A DNA stretch of 64,000 nucleotides from Flavobacteriaceae bacterium MAR_2009_75 (lineage in GTDB: Bacteria > Bacteroidota > Bacteroidia > Flavobacteriales > Flavobacteriaceae). The stretch lies in the NCBI GenBank assembly GCA_002813285.1, contig PHTZ01000001.1, positions 1,611,501-1,675,500 on the forward strand. Direction: 5' to 3'. Positions 8,815 to 17,364 of the stretch are shown here, one piece after another. The notes beneath the pieces were generated by a model, which was not told the DNA's origin, ran no database searches, and saw only the letters and a program-made list of their open reading frames with translations. The first letter of the stretch is position 1. Every line of letters begins with the position of its first letter. The position numbers and the translations under genes are program-made.

Positions 8815-9579
8815 TTACATGTTATATACACCGCCATTAATATCGAGTGTAGCTCCGGTAATAAAGCCATTATACTCAGAGGCCAGGTATAAAACAGCCC
8901 TTGCCACATCATCTGCATTGCCCGCCCGTTGAATTGGAATACTGGAAACAGTCGCAGTAGCAGACTCTTTTGTAGTGTGCGTGTCGTGAAATGAAGTACC
9001 TAAAATTAGACCTGGTGCAACAGCATTCACTCGTATTCCTTCTGAACCCAATTCAGAGGAAAGTGCTCTAGTAAATGTTAATATAGCGCCCTTACTAGTG
9101 GAATAAGCAAGTGAACCTGAATGACCACCTTTTCGCCCAGCGAGCGATGCTAAATTGACAATACTGCTGTACTCATTTTTTGATAGATGAGCAGAGGCGG
9201 CTCTGGTAACATACATCATAGAGGTTAAGTTAATATCCATAACTTTGTGCCAGAATTCCGATTCTATTTCATTAAGTTTTTTTCGGGCAATAAGTGACCC
9301 CGCATTATTGATCAAAATATCTAAACCTCCTAACGCATCCACAGCTTGTTGAACCATTGCATCTGCCTGTGCTTCTTTAGTCAAGTCACCACTTATAGCA
9401 ATGGCTTTTTGCCCTTTGGCGGCAGCGTACTCCGTTAATTGGTTTGCAGTATTTTTACTGGAAAAATAGTGTATGGCTACATTAGCTCCGCTATCAATAA
9501 AGTGCTTAGTGATTGCTTCGCCAATTCCCTGGGCACCTGCAGTGACAATCACGTTCTTTCCTGATAGTTTGTTGTTCAT
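8815..9579 (-). CDS. SDR-family oxidoreductase (alginate locus, second copy)
   Basis: A 254-residue classical SDR; I take ATG at 9579 rather than the TTG one codon upstream. Motifs from the ATG: TAGAQGIG (13-20), NNAG (91-94), catalytic Ser145, Tyr159 and Lys163 (YSTSK). The C-terminus GATLDINGGVYNM is typical of FabG-like SDRs. It lies 136 bases after kdgF and shares only family-level similarity with the SDR at 329-1084. KdgF and an SDR together suggest it acts on the linearised uronate (DEH), or on a 5-keto sugar acid as KduD does. A terminator-like hairpin follows at 8421-8451. Confidence 0.85.
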   Translation of the reverse strand: MNNKLSGKNVIVTAGAQGIGEAITKHFIDSGANVAIHYFSSKNTANQLTEYAAAKGQKAIAISGDLTKEAQADAMVQQAVDALGGLDILINNAGSLIARKKLNEIESEFWHKVMDINLTSMMYVTRAASAHLSKNEYSSIVNLASLAGRKGGHSGSLAYSTSKGAILTFTRALSSELGSEGIRVNAVAPGLILGTSFHDTHTTKESATATVSSIPIQRAGNADDVARAVLYLASEYNGFITGATLDINGGVYNM

Positions 9580-9715
9580 CAAATACCCTTAACAGTTAAT
9601 TCGACAGCTGAATACATAAACTAATATTCGCTACATTATATTCTAAGTGAAGTTCACCTATACTAAAGTTTCAAAACAAAAAATGTCTTTTCAGCAGTTT
9701 GCTAGCATTTTTATC

Positions 9716-10087
9716 TTACTTATCTCCAAAATAAGATACCTCTCCCCCACTTAAAAAGTCTTCTCTCACAGGGCTAAAAGTGTCTATTAATATTCCTTCT
9801 TCCAAACAGACTGCACTGTGCAATAAATTAGGTTCAATGTACACTCCATCTCCTGCTTCCACGATTTTCTTTACACCATCAATTTCAAATTCAAATTTAC
9901 CCGCAACACAATAGGTTGCTTGCGTATGAAAATGCTGGTGTGGCGTGCCCAATGCGCCTTTTTCGAATTTCACTTTCACCATCATAATCTGGTTATCGTA
10001 ACCTAAGAATTTTCTGGATACTCCTCCCCCAAGGGCCTCCCATTCCATCTCTTTAGTAATGATGTATTTTTCACTAAATCTATTCAT
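9716..10087 (-). CDS. kdgF: KdgF-like cupin, unsaturated uronate ring-opening protein
   Basis: A 123-residue single-domain cupin. The metal-site pattern HQHFHTQ gives His50, His52 and Gln56, with a fourth ligand His90 in PNLLHSAV; GKFEFEIDG and EAGDGVYIEPN are the two cupin cores. KdgF speeds conversion of 4,5-unsaturated monouronates from pectin or alginate into linear ketouronate, feeding DEH reductase and KdgK. It lies 24 bases after the PL17 gene, whose monomer product is its known substrate type. No signal peptide, so cytoplasmic. Family and pathway fit well. Confidence 0.88.
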   Translation of the reverse strand: MNRFSEKYIITKEMEWEALGGGVSRKFLGYDNQIMMVKVKFEKGALGTPHQHFHTQATYCVAGKFEFEIDGVKKIVEAGDGVYIEPNLLHSAVCLEEGILIDTFSPVREDFLSGGEVSYFGDK

Positions 10088-10111
10088 GTTAATCTATTTT
10101 ATTAGGATTAA

Positions 10112-12343
10112 TTAATTGTAATAATAAAAGCCTACCCATGTATGGAGCTTGTTATTTATTTTCAACTGATGCTTTTCTTCTTTTGAACTATTATTTGCTA
10201 CGATAAATAATTTCGATTTACCACTTATAAGAGTTATTTGAGTGGCAGTATAGGCATCAGTATCAACGAGCACCTCTACTTTTTTTATGCTACTATTAGA
10301 ATTTACGGCCAATTCTGAAACGGGACTATAACTGCCGTGCGCTTCAATTATAGAAACGAAAAGGGTATTTTTTGTATTTTCTCTTCTTAACAATAAACCC
10401 GCATCGCGTCTCAAATTGAACTCAGGATCGTTCGCTCCAATTCTTGTCCAAATTAAATCATCATTAGCATGGGTTACTGAAGTTAGGGTATAAAACTTTC
10501 CCTCATTTAACCACGATAATTTACTGTTATCGTCAGAAGCTTTTGCGGTTCCTTCTACATATAAATGTTGATAGCCATGGTTATCTCCTAAAATCTTTAA
10601 AGATTTAGGGGTTTGATACACAAAATCTGTTTGTATAACCTGACCTTTAAAATAATAGGGAAAGTCATATTTATTAACCTTGTTAGAGGTTACCCTCATC
10701 AAATCAAACATGTACGGTTGTTCTAAATCTTCATCTGTTATTAGGGCCATAGTGCGATGCATTTGGGTACCTGGGTATGCATTCTTTTCCTTCGCACTTG
10801 CAATTTTTATGTTCGCTTTTGAATCATCAAAGAAATATAGTTCTGAATGATATTTACTTCCTATTTCAAATTTTCCATCAAAATGAGAAGTCTCGTTTTG
10901 CGTAACTGTATTGTGGGCTATGGTCTGTTTCGCCCATGTTTTATTTTCTTTTAAGTAATTGCCCCCTCCTTTTTGTTCAATATTCACGAATCTAGCAAGT
11001 CCATAATCTTGAATGACTTCATCTCCTTTTGCATAAAGAGAATATGAGAGCTTGTCATAATGCCCGTGGCTTGATCCTTGAGATGCATATTTAAACACAA
11101 GTTCAATATCCTTACTTCTCAAGATAGCAACCCCCCCTTGTTTGCCCTCGGGGCCATCTGATAAATTGATCGACTTTTTATCAAATGGTTTTGCCTTTCC
11201 ATTTTTCACCCCCAGCGCAACCGCTAATCCAGAATCATCGAGCAATACGCTTTTTTGTTCTTGGGCTACAGACAATAAACTTGCATCTTGATTTCCGTAA
11301 CGATAGGCAATATCTACGGCCGTAACCAATTCTCTTGCGTAATATGACATGCCTTTTTGACCATCATTTAGAGGAAAAAATTCACCATCGGCATCAGTAA
11401 GGTTTAGAAGTGCAGTAACCGATTTTAATAGAACACTATCCTTGAACTTAAATATTTCCAGTTCAGGTTTTACATTTTCAAGCCCCGTGGCAAAGATGAG
11501 AAATGGGTACATGGCATACCGCTGATAATACGGCCCTTCATTATAATATCCATCAGGAGAAAAGGGTTCTTCTATATTCGCCAAAAAACCGGCTTTTCCA
11601 TCTTGATTTAAAAACCCGCCATCATCGTCTTTTGCATTGGCATCTAGTTTCAAATCTTTTATACCATACAAAGCTCGATCAATTAATTCTTGATCGTTCA
11701 TTACTAAACCGATCATGCCCACCGCTGCATTGCCCCAAGTACTATGGTTATGGACTCTTTGGTAAAATTGCGGACTATCAACAGAAATGTGATCTGCGAA
11801 GGGTTTGAAAAGATTGTTTTCGAGCGTGTTGCGCTCTTTTTTAGACAGATAGTTATAAATGCAATCGTAAGCCTGACTCATATAAACCAACCAATTGGAA
11901 TCGTTCAGGCATTGCCAGAACAACTTACCTCTGGCATAAGACCGTGTTTTAGGGTGCAATGGTAAATCTTTGTACATGGCCTCATACTGAAAAAGCATCT
12001 CTTTGATATACTTGGCGTACTTCTCATCTTGAAGCACTTGATAGAGCACTCCTGCTTTTTGGGCAAACAAAAAGTTTTTTTTATGCTTTTCATGCGTATA
12101 ACCTCCGGAGTAATCTTTGGGTATTGGCGTATCTATGCCTTGACCAATCTCTGCATCTACTTCTTTTTTCTCACGCTCCAATGTAGCATCAAAGAGGGGT
12201 ATGTTGCCTAATTCCGCCCTTATGTTTCGAACTCCTTCCTTGGTTAAAATCAAGCTAGGGTGTTCTTGAGAGAGACCATTTACAGATACAAACAGAGTAA
12301 CAATCAAAAAAGCGAAGAAAGAAGTTCTAGAAAATTGTCTCAT
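10112..12343 (-). CDS. PL17 family oligoalginate lyase
   Basis: A 743-residue protein with an N-terminal signal peptide (to about residue 25), an all-helical alginate-lyase barrel (about 60-380) and a C-terminal heparinase II/III-like beta-sheet domain (about 390-640). Catalytic-region motifs: HNHSTWGNAAVGM with Asn199-His200, NEGPYYQRYAMYPF with Tyr272/273, and SHGHYDKLSYSLY and IAHNTV, which contribute to the metal site in this family. PL17 enzymes are exolytic and turn alginate oligomers into unsaturated monouronate (DEH), probably in the periplasm. It follows the kinase gene by 30 bases and precedes kdgF by 24. No endolytic alginate lyase is in the window, so longer chains must be cut by enzymes encoded elsewhere. 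Confidence 0.92.
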   Translation of the reverse strand: MRQFSRTSFFAFLIVTLFVSVNGLSQEHPSLILTKEGVRNIRAELGNIPLFDATLEREKKEVDAEIGQGIDTPIPKDYSGGYTHEKHKKNFLFAQKAGVLYQVLQDEKYAKYIKEMLFQYEAMYKDLPLHPKTRSYARGKLFWQCLNDSNWLVYMSQAYDCIYNYLSKKERNTLENNLFKPFADHISVDSPQFYQRVHNHSTWGNAAVGMIGLVMNDQELIDRALYGIKDLKLDANAKDDDGGFLNQDGKAGFLANIEEPFSPDGYYNEGPYYQRYAMYPFLIFATGLENVKPELEIFKFKDSVLLKSVTALLNLTDADGEFFPLNDGQKGMSYYARELVTAVDIAYRYGNQDASLLSVAQEQKSVLLDDSGLAVALGVKNGKAKPFDKKSINLSDGPEGKQGGVAILRSKDIELVFKYASQGSSHGHYDKLSYSLYAKGDEVIQDYGLARFVNIEQKGGGNYLKENKTWAKQTIAHNTVTQNETSHFDGKFEIGSKYHSELYFFDDSKANIKIASAKEKNAYPGTQMHRTMALITDEDLEQPYMFDLMRVTSNKVNKYDFPYYFKGQVIQTDFVYQTPKSLKILGDNHGYQHLYVEGTAKASDDNSKLSWLNEGKFYTLTSVTHANDDLIWTRIGANDPEFNLRRDAGLLLRRENTKNTLFVSIIEAHGSYSPVSELAVNSNSSIKKVEVLVDTDAYTATQITLISGKSKLFIVANNSSKEEKHQLKINNKLHTWVGFYYYN

Positions 12344-12373
12344 AGTATAGATTAAGTTGTTATGGTCTATAAA

Positions 12374-12871
12374 TCAACCATATTTTCGCGCTAGATACTT
12401 TAAAATGGTATCTACCATTTCCTGTGGCGTTGAAGATATATCTATGGCAAGGGCTCTTTTAGGTATTTCTAAAACTTGAAAATCAGACTCCAATGATGAT
12501 TCGGCCAGTGGTTGAGTCAGGCCTTTCTCTAAACGCTGATTCACCTCTTCATACGTGCCACGCATAAATACCCAATCAATTTCGTGACCGATATTCTTCG
12601 CCAGCAATAGCCGCTGTTCCTTTTTTAAAATGGAACAAGAAACCACACAGCCCTTTTTATAGAATTCTTTATCGATTAGTTCTGTAATTGCGGTCAACCA
12701 TATATTAGAAATGGAATCGCTATCTTTCTTAGCTGCGAGCAATTCTTCTTTGAATAATATATCCGCATCGAAAAATGGGACTTCTAATCTATTGGCCACC
12801 TTTTCACCTATAACACTCTTTCCCGTGCCACAAACTCCGACCAAAACTACAATATGATTGTTCTTTTTCAT
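12374..12871 (-). CDS. Gluconokinase (GntK)-like P-loop kinase
   Basis: 165 residues from ATG at 12871 (a TTG lies one codon upstream). The Walker A motif is GVCGTGKS at 12-19; FFDADILF and CSILKKEQRLLL correspond to the DGD and CSALKK blocks of thermoresistant gluconokinases, and FMRGTYEEVNQRLEKG matches the lid/substrate region. Length is normal for GntK. It is the first gene of the minus-strand alginate operon, directly behind the best GntR operator and promoter. A gluconate kinase is not needed for the standard DEH-KDG-KDPG route, so its substrate (gluconate, mannonate or another aldonate) is open. Confidence 0.75.
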   Translation of the reverse strand: MKKNNHIVVLVGVCGTGKSVIGEKVANRLEVPFFDADILFKEELLAAKKDSDSISNIWLTAITELIDKEFYKKGCVVSCSILKKEQRLLLAKNIGHEIDWVFMRGTYEEVNQRLEKGLTQPLAESSLESDFQVLEIPKRALAIDISSTPQEMVDTILKYLARKYG

Positions 12872-12880
12872 CAAAACTAA

Positions 12881-12908
12881 ATTGGTTAACCAATTTGGAT
12901 AACCAAAT
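12881..12908. promoter_or_regulatory. Candidate GntR operator, site 3
   Basis: ATTGGTTAACCAA followed directly by TTTGGATAACCAAAT, about 10 bases upstream of the gluconokinase-like start codon and in the divergent region with the TIM-barrel gene at 12961. It is nearly identical to the site at 8529 and overlaps the -7 box on its right side, which is ideal for repression. Confidence 0.6.
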
Positions 12909-12933
12909 ATAATTATAATTAATCAATAACAAA
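12904..12933 (-). promoter_or_regulatory. Bacteroidetes-type promoter of kinase-PL17-kdgF operon
   Basis: On the minus strand there is TTTG at 12933-12930, an 18-base spacer, and TATATTTG at 12911-12904. This matches the TTTG/TTG, about 19 bases, TAnnTTTG promoter of Bacteroidetes. The predicted start lies inside the adjacent operator, giving a leader of roughly 25 bases. Confidence 0.5.
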
Positions 12934-12960
12934 AAGTTAACTTCAAAAAACTTTTATTCT

Positions 12961-13926
12961 ATGAGCAAAGACCCTAAGTTATTCTCCCGCAGAGGTTTTA
13001 TACAAAAATCAGGTTTGGTAGCGGCTGGTATTCCTTTAATGCCCATGGTAAATTCATTGCCACTGGCATTGTCAAATAATGGTAATTTGAAAGTTCATTT
13101 ATTCTCAAAACATTTACAATTTCTAAATTACTTCGACATGTCGGAGGCAGCTGCCGATATGGGCTTCGACGGTCTAGATCTTACCGTGAGACCTTATGGA
13201 CACGTACAACCCGATCAGGTTATCGAAAAACTGCCCAAAGCAGTTGAAGCCATGTTAAATATGGGACTGCAGCCTGACTTACTGACTACAAATATTTTAG
13301 ACGCGGAAAGAGATACTGATGTAACTCTGTTGCAAACAGCTAGCCAGCTCGGGTTTAAACACTATCGTATGGGGTGGTTCAAATATGAGGAGGAAAAACC
13401 CATACCGCTACAACTCAAAGAATTTACGGATCAGTTCTCTAAACTAGAAAAATTTAATGCTCGGTTAGGGCTTAAAGGTTCGTATCAAAACCATGCAGGA
13501 AAATATGTTGGTGCCCCGATTTGGGACACCTACCAAATTATTAAAGATTTTACCTCGAGGCACATAGGTTCACAATATGATATTAGACATGCTGTAGTCG
13601 AAGGAGGTAGCAGTTGGGAACTCGGTCTAAAACTCATCAAGAATTATATCAATACCATAGCAATTAAAGACTTCAAATGGGGCCAAGTCAACGGTGTTTG
13701 GAAACCGATAAATACACCACTCGGAGAAGGAATGGTAGATTTCAAGCGGTACTTTACACTTCTAAAAAAATATGACATTCAAGTACCTGTCTCATTACAT
13801 CTCGAATATGACCTAGGAGGGGCCGAACACGGTATGTCAAAAATTTCCATTGATAGAAAGGAAATCTTTAAACAAATGAAAAAAGATCTGACTTATTTAA
13901 AAATGACTTGGGAACAAGCTGGATGA
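12961..13926 (+). CDS. Secreted sugar phosphate isomerase/epimerase-like TIM-barrel protein
   Basis: A 321-residue xylose-isomerase-like TIM barrel (AP endonuclease 2 superfamily). The N-terminus has a twin-arginine signal (SRRGFIQKSG at 8-17, then a hydrophobic stretch to about 35), so it should leave the cytoplasm folded. Candidate metal and substrate residues lie in YQNHAGKY, YDIRHAVVEGG, IKDFKWG and LHLEYDLGG. It is divergent from the alginate operon and shares the operator region at 12881-12933, so it may be co-regulated. The family includes isomerases, epimerases and decarboxylases of sugar acids; substrate cannot be told from sequence. Confidence 0.75.
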   Translation: MSKDPKLFSRRGFIQKSGLVAAGIPLMPMVNSLPLALSNNGNLKVHLFSKHLQFLNYFDMSEAAADMGFDGLDLTVRPYGHVQPDQVIEKLPKAVEAMLNMGLQPDLLTTNILDAERDTDVTLLQTASQLGFKHYRMGWFKYEEEKPIPLQLKEFTDQFSKLEKFNARLGLKGSYQNHAGKYVGAPIWDTYQIIKDFTSRHIGSQYDIRHAVVEGGSSWELGLKLIKNYINTIAIKDFKWGQVNGVWKPINTPLGEGMVDFKRYFTLLKKYDIQVPVSLHLEYDLGGAEHGMSKISIDRKEIFKQMKKDLTYLKMTWEQAG

Positions 13927-14047
13927 TTTACTACGCTCTATTCTATTTTTGATACCGATAAATCCATCTAAAAAAATAAAAACAATTTTGAGTAATTTGG
14001 CACAGCTAACCAATTATGCCACTTCAGTTTAATAATCTCCATCACTC

Positions 14048-15979
14048 TTGAAAAAGATAGCACTTGTAGTTTCATTCGTCCTATTTATTTTTTGTCAACC
14101 TCGAGATGAAGGTAACCTTATGAACACGGCTATTGAAAGCGATAGCATATCTTATTACTACCAACGCGCAAAAAACAAAGACCTTTCCCTTGAAGATAGA
14201 AGTAACGCTATACAACATGCGTATTCGAAACTAAACCCTAGAGTTTACGATTCAATCTTCGGTGAAGTGCTCTATTACAAAAACTATATACACTTAAATT
14301 TGGGGCAATACGATAGTCTTTTAAACTATAGTAATTTACTTCTACTGCACAAGACAGAGATCAATAGCTCTACGGTTTTGGCCAAACATTACTATTTACT
14401 TGCCTATTACTATCAGCAAATCACCCGTGATTACGGCAAAGCCATAGAAAACTACACTGCTTCAAAAAACTATGCCCTCAAATTGAACGACAGTAGCTTA
14501 GCTGGCAAAAACTTGATGAATATTGGAGTCATACAAAAAAATCAAAATGACTTTTTTGGCAGTAAAGAAACATTGGTAGAGGCTCTGACATTTCTAAAAG
14601 AACCCTCGTTAACCACCTATTGCTACAATGCCCTCGCCACTGATCATAGAAAACTCTTAAACTATGAAGAAGCTATCTACTACTACGGCAAGGCTATCAC
14701 AGAAGCAAGCGGCACCGAAGAGAAGTTGCTCTATGAAAATAATCTTGCGGCCACCTATATCGATGATGCAGATTATAATAAGGCCATATCGCTTTTAAGT
14801 ACTGTTTCAAAAAGATCTGAAAGGTTGAAAAATAAAAAACTTCATGCTCGTGTGTTAGACAATCTAGCTTACGCACGGTGGCTATCAGGGGCACTGGTCA
14901 ATGAACAAGAATTTCTTGCATCGGTTCGAATTCGTAAAGAGGAGAATGACCGTCGAGGGCTCTTAGCTAGTTATACTCACCTAGGAGAGTTCTTTAGCAA
15001 AACACGACCGAAAGTGGCCAAGACCTATCTCGATTCGGTCATTCAATTGTCACAAAAGTTGAAAATTCCCCGAGCTGAGACAGATGCCTTGCAATTTCTG
15101 ATGCCGCTCGAGCCTTCAAATGTTAATTTACGAGATCGCTATGTTTATTTGCAAGACAGCCTGTACGAACAAGAGCTAAAAGTTAAGACCCAATTTGCTA
15201 AATACATTTACGACGACCAACTCAAACAAGAATCGATTCAACGTTTGCAACGTGCTAATTTAGAACATGAACTAGAAGCTACAAAACAGCGAAGCCAGAG
15301 CATTCTTTTGACTTCCAGTTTGGTCGTCGTCGTTCTTGCCGCACTTTTCATCAGCCTCTTTATGGCGCAACGCAGCAAAAGGTTAAGGCAGAAGAACCGC
15401 ACTGCTAAAATTGAAGCTGCCTATGAAACTGAAGCTGCCCTTTCAAGAAAGCTTCATGATGATTTCGGAGGGAAACTGAACCACGCCATGGTGTTATTGC
15501 AGAACGGAAGCGATAGAAAAGATGTACTCGATATGGTTGGAGACCTGTATGATCAAAGTAGAAGGTTCTCTAGGGAAATTAATGATGTAGATACGGGACC
15601 GAGCTTTAAAGACAACTTATTCGGAGTGCTTGAAGCCTACTCGAAAAACATTCAACTTTTTGTTACCGGAAGCAAAGAAGTAGATTGGACCCGCATATCG
15701 CCACTTTCAAAAAAAACGCTGTATAGAGTACTGCAAGAGTTAATGATCAATATGCAAAAACATAGCAAGGCCACTATGGTTTTTATCGATTTTCAACAAA
15801 CAAGCAAAAACCTAAAAATCAGTTACTCCGACAATGGTGTCGGTACTGCGAAAACACCCCTAAAAAATAAAAATGGACTTCTGAATACAGAAAAGCGTAT
15901 TCATGCCGTAAAAGGAACCCTTATTTTTGATTCAAACAAAGGTGAAGGCTTCAACGCCAATATTAAAATTCCGAATTAA
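14048..15979 (+). CDS. TPR-containing sensor histidine kinase (HisKA_3 type)
   Basis: A 643-residue sensor. The start is TTG at 14048: the hydrophobic export signal (KKIALVVSFVLFIFC) begins there and no ATG lies in frame upstream. Tetratricopeptide-like repeats fill about residues 60-340, a coiled coil precedes a transmembrane helix at about 418-440, then the phospho-acceptor box RKLHDDFGGKLNHAM with His470 and a HATPase domain (ELMINMQKHSKAT, SDNGVG, NGLLNTEKRI). This is the Bacteroidetes TPR-kinase arrangement, with the repeats outside the cytoplasm. The response regulator gene follows after 11 bases. The signal is unknown. Confidence 0.9.
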   Translation: MKKIALVVSFVLFIFCQPRDEGNLMNTAIESDSISYYYQRAKNKDLSLEDRSNAIQHAYSKLNPRVYDSIFGEVLYYKNYIHLNLGQYDSLLNYSNLLLLHKTEINSSTVLAKHYYLLAYYYQQITRDYGKAIENYTASKNYALKLNDSSLAGKNLMNIGVIQKNQNDFFGSKETLVEALTFLKEPSLTTYCYNALATDHRKLLNYEEAIYYYGKAITEASGTEEKLLYENNLAATYIDDADYNKAISLLSTVSKRSERLKNKKLHARVLDNLAYARWLSGALVNEQEFLASVRIRKEENDRRGLLASYTHLGEFFSKTRPKVAKTYLDSVIQLSQKLKIPRAETDALQFLMPLEPSNVNLRDRYVYLQDSLYEQELKVKTQFAKYIYDDQLKQESIQRLQRANLEHELEATKQRSQSILLTSSLVVVVLAALFISLFMAQRSKRLRQKNRTAKIEAAYETEAALSRKLHDDFGGKLNHAMVLLQNGSDRKDVLDMVGDLYDQSRRFSREINDVDTGPSFKDNLFGVLEAYSKNIQLFVTGSKEVDWTRISPLSKKTLYRVLQELMINMQKHSKATMVFIDFQQTSKNLKISYSDNGVGTAKTPLKNKNGLLNTEKRIHAVKGTLIFDSNKGEGFNANIKIPN

Positions 15980-15990
15980 AAAGATGCGTT

Positions 15991-16659
15991 ATGTTCAAAA
16001 AAATTTTGGTTTGTGAAGATTTTCAAGATACGAACAAGGGTATCGTCAATGCACTTGAAAATAGGTTACAGGTAGACTGTATTATACAAGAAGAACTGTA
16101 TTGCGATAATACATTTAACCGCTTTCAGACCGCAATCGCCGAAGGCACACCGTATGAATTACTTATTACCGACCTCTCATTTAAAGAGGGTCCCATTACC
16201 CGTAAACTTACCTCAGGCCAGGCACTGATTAAAGAGGTTAGACAAATTGATCCCTCCATTAATATAATTGTCAATTCCATGGTAGACGACCCAGTTGAAA
16301 TAAATACCTTGTTCACAGAACAAAAAATAAATGGCTACGTATGCAAAGGCCGCAACGGACTGAATGAATTGATAACCGCTATACATGAGGTTGACCAAAA
16401 CAGAACTTATGTATCTCCGCAAATTAATCTAAAAAAAGCCAATACTGTTTTTGAATTGGATGAATATGATTTAATAATTTTAAAAGACCTTGCCGAAGGC
16501 TTTACCAAAAAAGAGATTTCAGAAAATCTCAAAAAAAACAATATCTCTCCCAATAGTGAAAGTACCATTGATAAAAAGATAAGCCGTTTATTCGACCAGT
16601 TTGAGGCGAAAAACACCCATCACCTTATTGCCAAGCTGGTCAAGCAGGGTAAAATATGA
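15991..16659 (+). CDS. Response regulator, receiver plus LuxR-like HTH
   Basis: 222 residues. The receiver domain (about 1-135) has the acidic pair Glu9-Asp10, the phosphorylation Asp61 in LLITDLSF and Lys near 112-120 (YVCKGRNG). A divergent LuxR/NarL-type helix-turn-helix (LIILKDLAEGFTKKEISENL, about 155-174) follows, with an inserted stretch before the recognition helix (SESTIDKKISRLFDQF). It is the partner of the histidine kinase encoded 11 bases upstream. Targets cannot be inferred; no dyad next to either gene stood out. Confidence 0.88.
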   Translation: MFKKILVCEDFQDTNKGIVNALENRLQVDCIIQEELYCDNTFNRFQTAIAEGTPYELLITDLSFKEGPITRKLTSGQALIKEVRQIDPSINIIVNSMVDDPVEINTLFTEQKINGYVCKGRNGLNELITAIHEVDQNRTYVSPQINLKKANTVFELDEYDLIILKDLAEGFTKKEISENLKKNNISPNSESTIDKKISRLFDQFEAKNTHHLIAKLVKQGKI

Positions 16660-16741
16660 ACGTCTGTTTATTAATAACCATACATTCAAAAACTTCACCA
16701 CCTTACGGAAAAGCGTAAAGGTTTTAAACTTAATGAGTTTA

Positions 16742-16855
16742 GGTTTGTGATATGGTAACAAACCGACCATTTGCATCGACTCTACATTGAGACATTAGAC
16801 CGGCCTGCTAACCAATGATTGGGGGATCATTCAATTATGCGGGTTCGGTCTTTTT
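16742..16855 (+). ncRNA. Candidate structured RNA / terminator after the response regulator
   Basis: GGTTTGT (16742-16748) and ACAAACC (16758-16764) form a perfect 7-bp hairpin. About 30 bases on, AGACCGGCCTGC (16797-16808) pairs with GCGGGTTCGGTCT (16839-16851) with one bulge and one wobble, enclosing an inner stem AATGAT/ATCATT (16814-16819, 16826-16831), and is followed by TTTTT (16851-16855). This could be an elaborate terminator of the two-component operon or a short RNA ending in its own terminator. It lies just before the gene at 16902. No known RNA family was recognised. Confidence 0.4.
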
Positions 16856-16901
16856 AACGAAAAAGTGTAAAGCATTAGGTCATTCACTAAAACTCAGCTC
16901 T

Positions 16902-17333
16902 ATGAAAAACCCCACCTATTTGTTACTACTATCTACACAAGTAAGCGACTTTAAAGCTGAATTGGCCAACGTAGCCTCTGCAATCAATTGGTGGTATGTT
17001 GCGGTAATAATTGAGGGGTTAGTCATACTAGCTATAATTGCTATTCTCTTTAAAGCCCATAGAAATTATCAGTCAGATAAAAATAAATATGAGCACTTAA
17101 AAAACAACGACATACTTAATAAAGAGTCTGATGCCTTTGCACGAAGCACCCAAGAAGCCAAAAAATTACACAAAGCACTTTGCCACAAGTGTCACCCCGA
17201 CCTTTTTGAAGATGAACATCAAAAAAAGATAGCGCATAGACTCTTTCAAGAAATGTCAATTTCAAGAAACAACCTGGCTAAACTTAAGAAGTTAAAAGCC
17301 AAAGCAGAAGAAGAACTTGGGGTGAAAATATAG
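16902..17333 (+). CDS. Small membrane protein with J-domain-like HPD motif
   Basis: 143 residues from ATG at 16902. An upstream in-frame ATG at 16815 would start inside the hairpin at 16797-16851 and is less likely. There is one transmembrane helix at about 31-51 (VAVIIEGLVILAIIAILF), a charged linker, then a helical C-terminal part LHKALCHKCHPDLF...HRLFQEMSISRNNLAKLKK. The HPD tripeptide at 98-100 between two helices is the hallmark of DnaJ J-domains. A membrane-tethered J-domain-like co-chaperone is inferred; the helix lengths are not canonical. It stands alone, and neighbours give no clue to function. Confidence 0.55.
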   Translation: MKNPTYLLLLSTQVSDFKAELANVASAINWWYVAVIIEGLVILAIIAILFKAHRNYQSDKNKYEHLKNNDILNKESDAFARSTQEAKKLHKALCHKCHPDLFEDEHQKKIAHRLFQEMSISRNNLAKLKKLKAKAEEELGVKI

Positions 17334-17364
17334 TAAGATATTTTTTTAAGGTATATCGAATTAA

